A stretch of 6,919 nt of DNA from Paludibacteraceae bacterium (lineage in GTDB: Bacteria; Bacteroidota; Bacteroidia; Bacteroidales; Paludibacteraceae). Under the pieces are notes generated by a model that searched no databases, was not told where the DNA came from, and was given only the letters and a program-made list of their open reading frames with translations. The stretch lies in the NCBI GenBank assembly GCA_947471245.1, contig CANIXM010000103.1, forward strand, positions 1 through 6,919, read 5' to 3'. Positions 1 through 4,379 of the stretch are shown piece by piece; position 1 is the first letter of the stretch, and every line of letters starts with the position of its first letter. Position numbers and translations under genes: made by a program.

Positions 1-506
1 AAACTACCCCCGCCCGAGAAATAAACATTTAAGTTGGAGCCTATGGCTGCGTTGCCAGATTGAAGACTTTGATAATTATCTGCATTCGTGTTGTAATAGG
101 TTTTGGTCAAGTAGCTTGCACCCATGCCCGCTTTTACTCTAAGTTTGAAGAACTTTGTTTCCAATAATCTGAAGTTCATGTAGGGGTAGAGTGCAAAGGC
201 ATCACCTAGCAGGGTCGGATTGCCAAGGCTCAACCATACTGCACCTAAGCCCACGATGGGAAAATTATTGAATTGCTGCCATGGTTTTTCACCTAATGTT
301 TGAAATTCAACAGACAGTTCGGCGCCAGATACTGGTTGGTCAATAATTTTTTTGATTTGTTTGTCGTGCGGGTAAACGCTGCCTCGGATGGCTTGAAATT
401 TAATGCCATACCCTGCTGAGGATTGTGCCCCTGATTTCGACAATATGCATCCACTAAGGAAGATGATGAGGGCAATTTGTCTTGCGAATTTCTTTCTTTG
501 ATTCAT
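1..506 (-). CDS. PagL-like lipid A deacylase family (acyloxyacyl hydrolase) outer-membrane protein, N-terminal part
   Basis: The reading frame starts at an ATG (complement of 504-506) and stays open for 168 codons to the window edge, so the C-terminus is missing. Residues 1-28 form an export signal: a basic MNQRKKFAR start, a hydrophobic IALIIFL core, then LSGC (17-20), which could be a lipobox, and SGAQS (25-29), which could instead be a signal peptidase I site. The mature part resembles the Bacteroidota PagL/acyloxyacyl hydrolase family: GSVYPHDK (42-49), EKPWQQFNNFPIVGLG (73-88), a GN..LLGDAF stretch (95-104), a glycine-rich AGMGASYLTKTYY segment (126-138) and AIGSNLN (154-160), with alternating hydrophobic residues as in an outer-membrane beta-barrel. 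Known members remove an acyl chain from lipid A. The catalytic His and Ser of the family lie further C-terminal and are outside the window, so activity cannot be judged. The gene is divergent from gldF. Family assignment is from memory of motifs, with no search run. Confidence 0.72.
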   Translation of the reverse strand, partial: MNQRKKFARQIALIIFLSGCILSKSGAQSSAGYGIKFQAIRGSVYPHDKQIKKIIDQPVSGAELSVEFQTLGEKPWQQFNNFPIVGLGAVWLSLGNPTLLGDAFALYPYMNFRLLETKFFKLRVKAGMGASYLTKTYYNTNADNYQSLQSGNAAIGSNLNVYFSGGGS

Positions 507-604
507 TTATTTTGGTTATCTTTACACCGCAAAATTAGTAAAAATGACTGAATATCTGATTTCTTAGCAACCGTTTGCCTGAAATATCCAATTTTATTCC
601 TTCT
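507..604. promoter_or_regulatory. Divergent intergenic region between the PagL-like gene and gldF
   Basis: These 98 bases separate two genes that point away from each other, so promoters for both strands should lie here. The minus-strand element at 530-537 is convincing. For the plus strand the best candidate is TATCTTTA at 517-524, one mismatch from TAnnTTTG, with TTTG at 497-500 spaced 16 bases upstream, slightly short of the usual spacing. No Shine-Dalgarno-like sequence precedes the gldF ATG, which is normal in this phylum. Confidence 0.4.
530..537 (-). promoter_or_regulatory. Candidate -7 promoter element of the PagL-like gene
   Basis: Read on the minus strand this is TAATTTTG, an exact match to the Bacteroidota -7 consensus TAnnTTTG. 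It lies 23 bases upstream of the ATG of the PagL-like gene, which would give a short leader of roughly 15-20 bases. I could not find a well-spaced TTTG -33 element upstream of it, so the call rests on the -7 box and its position. Confidence 0.5.
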
Positions 605-1330
605 ATGTTTTCAATTTATAAAAAAGAGCTGAGTTCGTTTTTTAGTAATGCCACTGGCTATATCGTGGTGGGGATGTTTCTATTACTCACAGGGTTGTTT
701 CTTTGGGTTATTCCTGGCGAGTACAATGTACTTGATGCAGGATATGCCAATGTAGATGGGTTATTTTATCTCGCTCCGTGGTTGTTTCTTTTTCTTTGTC
801 CAGCGGTAAGCATGCGGATGATAGCCGAAGAAAAGCAAACAGGCACATGGGAATTGCTATTGACAAAGCCAGTGGGTAATATTCAGATTGTAGTAGGAAA
901 ATTCCTTGCAGCTTGGACATTGGTGCTGCTAGCTTTATTGCCTTGCACGCTTTATTACTTTACAGTGTCCTATCTCGCAGAACCAATAGGAAATGTGGAT
1001 TCAGGAGCATTTTGGGGGTCGTTTATAGGTTTGATTTTCCTTTCAGGAGTTTATGTAGCTGTGGGAGTCTTTGCGTCATCGCTGTCCAAAAATCAGATTG
1101 TGGCTTTTGTTGTTGCCTTAGTATTGTGCTTTCTTTGCTATTATGGCTTCGAGTTATTAGGCAGCTTTTTTACTGCCGGTCAGACCATTCAGCTGTTGGA
1201 AGGATTGGGCATACATGCACATTACAAGTCCATGAGTAGAGGCGTAATCGATTCTAGAGATTTGATTTATTTCATACTTTCTTCAGGACTGTTTCTAGGT
1301 GCTACGGTGTGGAAGATTAAAATACAGTGA
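605..1330 (+). CDS. gldF: Gliding motility-associated ABC transporter permease GldF
   Basis: This encodes a 241-residue ABC-2 type permease. The N-terminus MFSIYKKELSSFF, the YANVDGLFYLAPWLFLFL stretch (47-64), AEEKQTGTWELLLTKP (74-89) and SRGVIDSRDLIYF (211-223) match GldF as I know it. About six hydrophobic segments are visible, near 18-36, 52-72, 96-119, 137-158, 164-190 and 219-236. In Flavobacterium, GldF works with GldA (ATPase) and GldG in an ABC transporter needed for gliding; its substrate is unresolved. The frame extends upstream to a TTG at 575, but the ATG at 605 gives the family N-terminus and length, so I chose it. The usual partner gldG does not follow: 238 bases separate the stop from surE. 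Related ABC-2 permeases also occur in non-gliding Bacteroidota, so the gene alone does not prove motility. Confidence 0.88.
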   Translation: MFSIYKKELSSFFSNATGYIVVGMFLLLTGLFLWVIPGEYNVLDAGYANVDGLFYLAPWLFLFLCPAVSMRMIAEEKQTGTWELLLTKPVGNIQIVVGKFLAAWTLVLLALLPCTLYYFTVSYLAEPIGNVDSGAFWGSFIGLIFLSGVYVAVGVFASSLSKNQIVAFVVALVLCFLCYYGFELLGSFFTAGQTIQLLEGLGIHAHYKSMSRGVIDSRDLIYFILSSGLFLGATVWKIKIQ

Positions 1331-1346
1331 TAGTAATGTCTGCTTT

Positions 1347-1382
1347 TTAGATAGAACATTTTTTTTATTTACTACTATCTAA
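1347..1382. other. Inverted repeat downstream of gldF
   Basis: TTAGATAG at 1347-1354 is perfectly complementary to CTATCTAA at 1375-1382, with a 20-base loop that contains a run of eight T. It starts 16 bases after the gldF stop. The stem is AT-rich, the loop is large and no U-tract follows the second arm, so it is a poor intrinsic terminator. It may be a weak 3'-end structure, a protein-binding site or chance. Confidence 0.25.
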
Positions 1383-1436
1383 TCTGAATGCTCCATTCTG
1401 CCAAACAAGATTCTAATAAAACAATACAACTTCACA

Positions 1437-1464
1437 CCCCATCCTTCGGCGGGGCTTGGAAGGC
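1437..1464 (+). other. GC-rich foldable element upstream of surE
   Basis: This short GC-rich patch stands out in an AT-rich spacer. CCCC (1437-1440) can pair with GGGG (1451-1454), and CCTTC (1443-1447) can pair with GAAGG (1459-1463). The two stems interleave, so they could form an H-type pseudoknot or two alternative hairpins. The patch ends in CTTGGAAGGC, which resembles the CTTGGGGAGGC that ends the hairpin before lpxB. Its role is unknown: it could be an RNA leader structure or a copy of a small dispersed repeat. Confidence 0.3.
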
Positions 1465-1480
1465 TTAAATTTTCAAACAC

Positions 1481-1552
1481 ATGAAACGAGCACGACAAAT
1501 AAGCTTTGACACACAAGGAAATGTTTATGTGCGAGTTCCATCTGACAATTAA
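1481..1552 (+). CDS. Possible small ORF (23 residues) upstream of surE
   Basis: An ATG-started frame encodes a 23-residue basic, hydrophilic peptide beginning MKRARQISFDTQ and ending RVPSDN, with stop TAA 16 bases before the surE ATG. It has no membrane segment or signal peptide and I do not recognise it. The reason to list it is its start context: the 13-base string AAACACATGAAAC surrounds both this ATG (1475-1487) and the surE ATG (1563-1575). It is in a different frame from surE. It could be a leader peptide, a gene remnant, or chance. The duplicated start context is seen directly; translation is inference. Confidence 0.2.
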   Translation: MKRARQISFDTQGNVYVRVPSDN

Positions 1553-1568
1553 AAAAAATTATAAACAC

Positions 1569-2339
1569 ATGAAACCATTAATACTAATAACCAATGACGA
1601 TGGTGCTGATGCGCCTGGAATAAGTTTGCTCACTCGTCTGATGAAACAGATAGGCGATGTGGTGGTGGTAGCACCTGATGGCCCACGGTCTGGACAGTCC
1701 AATGCCTTGACTGTGAGTGCACCAATTCGGTACAAAAAGCTGCATGAAGAGGAAGGACTTATAAGTTATTCGTGCACCGGTACACCTACTGACTGTGTGA
1801 AGCTGGCATTGAATCAGATAGTACCTCGTCGTCCTGATCTTTTGGTTTCGGGCATCAACCACGGCTCAAATGCAGCCATCAATGTGATTTACTCGGGCAC
1901 GATGGGTGCAGTGTTAGAAGGTTGTGAGAACGATATTTTATCCATTGGTTTTTCTATCAATAGCCACTCACTGTCAGTAGATTTTAGCTATTTCGAGCCC
2001 TATATTTTACAAATCACCAGAGAAGCGTTGTTCAACGGACTGCCACATTATGTGTGCTTGAATGTGAATGCTCCAGAAGGTGAAATAAAAGAAGTAAAAG
2101 TGGCTAGACAATGTGATGGGAAATGGGTGAAGGAATATGAGAAACGCATCGATCCTCATGGAAGAGAGTATTTTTGGTTGACAGGTCATTTTCACAACAA
2201 TGAACCAGACGCACAAGATACGGATGAATGGGTGGTAGCCCATGGAGGTGTAGCCATAGTGCCTGTTTGCGTTGACATGACAGCACATTCCACCATCGAA
2301 TCTGTGAATAATTGGAACTTATCACCCATCCAACCATGA
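1569..2339 (+). CDS. surE: 5'/3'-nucleotidase SurE (survival protein SurE)
   Basis: This encodes a 256-residue SurE family nucleotidase, a metal-dependent phosphatase acting on nucleoside 5'- and 3'-monophosphates. The family signature is intact: ITNDDGADAPGI (7-18) with the Asp pair D10-D11, APDGPRSGQSNALT (35-48) with S41, GTPTDCVKLAL (71-81), and SGINHGSNAAINVIYSGT (94-111) with N97. By comparison with solved SurE structures, D10, D11, S41 and N97 are the likely metal ligands. The length is close to the usual 250-260. The frame extends upstream to 1506, but the ATG at 1569 places the conserved NDDG at the normal distance from the N-terminus and follows an A-rich leader. The stop overlaps the ATG of the next gene (ATGA at 2336-2339), so the two are probably translationally coupled. 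It begins a surE, small membrane protein, lpxB cluster. Confidence 0.95.
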   Translation: MKPLILITNDDGADAPGISLLTRLMKQIGDVVVVAPDGPRSGQSNALTVSAPIRYKKLHEEEGLISYSCTGTPTDCVKLALNQIVPRRPDLLVSGINHGSNAAINVIYSGTMGAVLEGCENDILSIGFSINSHSLSVDFSYFEPYILQITREALFNGLPHYVCLNVNAPEGEIKEVKVARQCDGKWVKEYEKRIDPHGREYFWLTGHFHNNEPDAQDTDEWVVAHGGVAIVPVCVDMTAHSTIESVNNWNLSPIQP

Positions 2340-2638
2340 GTTTAAAAGAATCGATAAAACCCTATGACAAGTTTGGATATGGCATCATACCTGGCATATT
2401 AGTGCCATTTATCTTATTTTACTATCTAACGAAAAAGCATTTTCCTTATGTAGATAGCTTTACGGCTACTGTATGGCGAATGTATGACAATGGTATGCTG
2501 GGCAATCTGCTTTTGATGTCGATAATCCCGAGTATGTTTGTTGTTTTTATTTTATACAAAATTGAAGCATTCAGATTTGCATCAGGTATCATACTTGGCG
2601 CCATGCCTTTTTTAATTAGTGCTGTGTTTATGATGTAA
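2336..2638 (+). CDS. Small integral membrane protein of the surE-lpxB cluster, function unknown
   Basis: A 100-residue protein starts at the ATG inside the surE stop overlap (ATGA). An upstream ATG at 2312 lies within surE and is less likely. Three hydrophobic segments are visible, near residues 14-31 (FGYGIIPGILVPFILFYY), 56-74 and 81-100. Between the first two lies a polar loop, KKHFPYVDSF to VWRMYDNG (33-53), with aromatic and charged residues. There is no signal peptide separate from the first segment. I recognise no family motif with a known role. Its position between surE and lpxB makes a link to lipid A or envelope work plausible, but that is guilt by association only. A tandem repeat begins directly after its stop codon. 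Confidence 0.75.
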   Translation: MSLKESIKPYDKFGYGIIPGILVPFILFYYLTKKHFPYVDSFTATVWRMYDNGMLGNLLLMSIIPSMFVVFILYKIEAFRFASGIILGAMPFLISAVFMM

Positions 2639-2708
2639 GACGAGTAAACGAGTAGACAAGTAAACGAGTAAACAGCTGGCAGTAAACAAATAAACAAGTA
2701 AACAAGTA
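2639..2708 (+). repeat. 8-bp tandem repeat array, consensus RACRAGTA
   Basis: Eight units follow the stop of the small membrane protein without a gap: GACGAGTA, AACGAGTA, GACAAGTA, AACGAGTA, an interrupted unit AACA/GCTGGC/AGTA (2671-2684), AACAAATA, AACAAGTA and AACAAGTA. The fifth unit is split by six extra bases, GCTGGC. Because the unit is 8 bp, the array shifts reading frame at each copy and contains stops, so it is not coding. It lies inside the surE-lpxB cluster, 81 bases before the lpxB ATG. Confidence 0.85.
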
Positions 2709-2728
2709 AAATAATACTAACTACACAT

Positions 2729-2775
2729 CCCCTTCCGCCGTTTATCCCGTCATGAACGGGAGCGGAGACTTGGGG
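2729..2775 (+). other. Nested GC-rich hairpin just upstream of lpxB
   Basis: Three nested stems can form: CCCC (2729-2732) with GGGG (2772-2775), TCCGC (2734-2738) with GCGGA (2762-2766), and CCCGT (2746-2750) with ACGGG (2756-2760) around the loop CATGA. The structure ends 13 bases before the lpxB ATG, so in mRNA it sits close to the ribosome-loading region. No T-run follows, so it is not a classic terminator. It could modulate lpxB translation or transcript stability, or be a dispersed intergenic repeat. The pairing is seen; the function is inference. Confidence 0.45.
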
Positions 2776-2788
2776 AGGCCAATAGACC

Positions 2789-3928
2789 ATGAAGTATTTT
2801 ATAATAGCAGGCGAAGCGTCGGGCGACATGCATGCAGCCAATTTGATGAGAGAGCTAAAAGTGGCTGATGAGCAGGCTGATTTTTGCTTCCTTGGCGGCG
2901 ATTTGATGCAGGCGCAAGGTGGCAGGATGGTGATGCATTACCGTCAAATGGCGTTTATGGGTCTATGGAATGTGATGATGAATCTGCAAACGGTGCTGAA
3001 TAACATGAAGGTTTGTAAACAAGCAATTCTTGATTATCGCCCCGATGTGGTCATCCTTGTGGATTATCCAGGTTTCAATTTACGCATTGCACGCTTTGTG
3101 AAAGAAAATACCTCGGTGCCTGTTTACTATTACATTGCTCCAAAAATTTGGGCTTGGAAAGAGTACCGCATAAAGCAGATAAAGCTATATGTAGACAAAA
3201 TATTCTCCATTTTACCGTTTGAAAAGGACTTTTTCGCAAAGCACCAATATCAGGTAGATTATGTTGGTAATCCATCCGTAGATTCTATATTCACCCGTCC
3301 TAATCAACATCAAAATCGGCAGGAGTTCATTTCCAAAAATGGGTTAGACAATCGCCCAATAATTGCCATTTTATCGGGAAGTAGGAAGCAAGAAATCAGC
3401 AAATGTTTACCTCGAATGCTGGAAGGGGCATTGTCATTCAAGGATTATCAGTTGGTTATCGCTGTTGCGCCAGGCATAGATGAATCGTTCTATCATTCCT
3501 TTGTTGCCAATACGTCAGTAAAACTTGTTTGTGGTCAAACGTATGAACTTCTTCAGCATGCCTCTGCTGCGGTTATAAACTCCGGCACTGCCACGCTTGA
3601 AGCTGCATTGATAGGTGTGCCACAAGTGGTGGTGTATCATATTACATTGGTGAAGTTGATTTATCCGCATCGAAGACTTTTGTTTAAAATAAAGTGGTTT
3701 TCCTTGGTCAATTTGATAGCAGAGAAGGAAGCCGTGAAAGAGCTGATAGAGGTATTTACTGTTGAGACCGTAAGCACAGAGCTAGAACGCTTGCTGAACG
3801 ACACAGCGCATAGACAAAACATGCTAAATGACTATGCGCAGATTCGCATGAAACTTGGTGAAACGGGCACAGCCAAACGAACTGCAACGATGATGGTGGA
3901 TTACTTAAACAGCAATTTGAAAAATTAA
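2789..3928 (+). CDS. lpxB: Lipid-A-disaccharide synthase LpxB
   Basis: This 379-residue GT19 family glycosyltransferase joins UDP-2,3-diacylglucosamine and lipid X into the lipid A disaccharide on the inner face of the cytoplasmic membrane. Family motifs run in the right order: AGEASGD (7-13), MAFMGLWNV (54-62), DYPGFN (92-97), APKIWAWKEYR (117-127), YVGNPSVDS (158-166), ILSGSRKQEI (194-203), NSGTATLEAALIGVPQVVVY (264-283) and SLVNLIAEKEAVKELI (305-320). D92 in DYPGFN and R199 in GSR appear to match residues essential in E. coli LpxB. The length matches the usual ~380, and the ATG places AGEASGD near the N-terminus as expected. It is the third gene of the surE cluster, but 150 bases of repeat and hairpin separate it from the gene before, so it may have its own regulation. 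Confidence 0.96.
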   Translation: MKYFIIAGEASGDMHAANLMRELKVADEQADFCFLGGDLMQAQGGRMVMHYRQMAFMGLWNVMMNLQTVLNNMKVCKQAILDYRPDVVILVDYPGFNLRIARFVKENTSVPVYYYIAPKIWAWKEYRIKQIKLYVDKIFSILPFEKDFFAKHQYQVDYVGNPSVDSIFTRPNQHQNRQEFISKNGLDNRPIIAILSGSRKQEISKCLPRMLEGALSFKDYQLVIAVAPGIDESFYHSFVANTSVKLVCGQTYELLQHASAAVINSGTATLEAALIGVPQVVVYHITLVKLIYPHRRLLFKIKWFSLVNLIAEKEAVKELIEVFTVETVSTELERLLNDTAHRQNMLNDYAQIRMKLGETGTAKRTATMMVDYLNSNLKN

Positions 3929-3953
3929 TAATCGCTAAAAAGCAAAACGGCAT

Positions 3954-3984
3954 TCTGTCATACTAGAAATTCTTTGTACCTTTG
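3954..3984 (+). promoter_or_regulatory. Candidate Bacteroidota promoter downstream of lpxB
   Basis: TACCTTTG at 3977-3984 is an exact match to the -7 consensus TAnnTTTG. TCTG at 3954-3957, one mismatch from the -33 element TTTG, lies 19 bases upstream, the expected spacing. Transcription would begin near 3991 and run through a 7-codon mini-ORF and the 30-bp repeats toward the DUF2723 gene. This is the best promoter match in the window. Confidence 0.6.
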
Positions 3985-4000
3985 GGCGTTTTTTGAAAAA

Positions 4001-4024
4001 ATGAATTGGTTCTATAACGTTTAA
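4001..4024 (+). other. Seven-codon mini-ORF after the promoter
   Basis: An ATG 16 bases after the -7 box opens the peptide MNWFYNV and then meets TAA. Its position is where a normal start codon would fall for that promoter, preceded by an A-rich stretch (GAAAAA). It could be a leader peptide, the stub of a gene lost from this site, or chance; nothing in the sequence decides between these. Confidence 0.2.
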
Positions 4025-4042
4025 GGTGGGAACACGATATTT

Positions 4043-4161
4043 GCTTCGCGATATTTGCCTGCGGCGATAATTGCTTCGCGATATTTGCCTTCGGCGATAG
4101 TAGCTTCGCGATATTTGCCTACGACGATATTAGCTTCGTGATATTTGCCTACGGCGATAAT
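4043..4161 (+). repeat. Four 30-bp tandem repeats rich in small hairpins
   Basis: Units lie at 4043-4072, 4073-4102, 4103-4132 and 4133-4161 (the last one base short), with a partial copy CGATATTT at 4035-4042. Each unit starts GCTTCGCGATATTTGCCT (CGTG in unit 4) and ends with a CGGCGATA-like half. The unit is itself two related halves, TTGCTTCGCGATA and TTGCCTNCGGCGATA, each able to form a short hairpin with a three-base loop (TTC or TNC). Differences between units fall at the N of the second loop, one G/A, one C/T and the last three bases. Two frames read openly through units 1-3, but the changes do not favour third codon positions in those frames, so it does not behave like coding sequence. 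There are no unique spacers, so it is not CRISPR. Confidence 0.9.
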
Positions 4162-4163
4162 GC

Positions 4164-4195
4164 TTTGTGACTTCGTGACTTTGTGTCTTTGTGTT
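4164..4195 (+). repeat. 8-bp tandem repeat, TTYGTGWC
   Basis: Four consecutive units follow the 30-bp array almost directly: TTTGTGAC, TTCGTGAC, TTTGTGTC and TTTGTGTT. Sequences of this CTTTGTG/CTTCGTG type recur between genes in many Bacteroidota genomes to my recollection, so this is probably a copy of a dispersed intergenic repeat rather than a gene-specific signal. Confidence 0.7.
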
Positions 4196-4211
4196 CAAAA
4201 AATGCTTTATC

Positions 4212-4231
4212 AGACGCCGCATGCGACGTCT
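4212..4231. repeat. Near-perfect 20-bp palindrome
   Basis: AGACG at 4212-4216 pairs with CGTCT at 4227-4231, and CGC at 4218-4220 pairs with GCG at 4223-4225; only C4217/A4226 mismatch. It is GC-rich within an AT-rich spacer. It resembles the AGACGC...GCGTCT palindromes I recall as dispersed repeats in Bacteroidota. With no T-run after it, intrinsic termination is unlikely. Confidence 0.65.
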
Positions 4232-4235
4232 CTTC

Positions 4236-4254
4236 AATTATCAATTATCAATTT
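4236..4254 (+). repeat. Short 7-bp direct repeat CAATTAT
   Basis: Two full copies and a partial third copy of CAATTAT lie in tandem directly after the 20-bp palindrome. It is a low-complexity AT-rich stretch that completes a run of four adjacent repeat types in this spacer. Confidence 0.5.
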
Positions 4255-4266
4255 ATTTTCTTGCCT

Positions 4267-4295
4267 TTTGTGGCTTAAATTCCTCATTAGGTTTT
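4267..4295 (+). promoter_or_regulatory. Weak second promoter candidate for the DUF2723 gene
   Basis: TTTG at 4267-4270 and TAGGTTTT at 4288-4295 (one mismatch from TAnnTTTG) are 17 bases apart. Transcription would start near 4302 and leave an AT-rich leader of about 78 bases. If real, it would let the DUF2723 gene be transcribed without passing through the repeat array. Confidence 0.25.
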
Positions 4296-4379
4296 ACCTA
4301 CTTAATTCGTTGTAGAAAAAAAATTATTGACTATAAAATATTATCTAACTAAAAATTATCAACTCATTATTTTCCAAAA

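Noticed and set aside
575..604. TTG start at 575 for gldF adding ten residues
   Set aside because: The ATG at 605 gives the characteristic GldF N-terminus and length; no ribosome-binding signal favours the TTG.
1347..1382. Intrinsic terminator after gldF
   Set aside because: The stem is AT-rich, the loop is 20 bases and the T-run is in the loop and not after the stem, so I list it only as an inverted repeat.
1500..1508. Promoter TAAGCTTTG before surE
   Set aside because: It has one base too many between TA and TTTG, and no -33 element at a suitable distance.
1506..1568. Upstream start adding 21 residues to SurE
   Set aside because: The extension is not SurE-like, and the ATG at 1569 places the NDDG motif at its usual distance from the N-terminus.
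2446..2841. 131-codon minus-strand ORF
   Set aside because: It runs antisense across the small membrane gene, the 8-bp array and the lpxB start. Its hydrophobic middle is simply the repeat array read backwards.
4043..4161. CRISPR-like array
   Set aside because: The 30-bp units abut one another with no unique spacers, and the array itself is the only repeated material; no cas genes are visible.
4016..4300. Open frames through the 30-bp repeats (plus frame reading ASRYLP units, minus frame reading GKYREA units) as a repeat protein
   Set aside because: A 30-bp unit keeps any stop-free frame open automatically. The plus frame begins after a TAA and hits TGA in unit 4; neither frame concentrates differences at third codon positions, and neither has a credible start.
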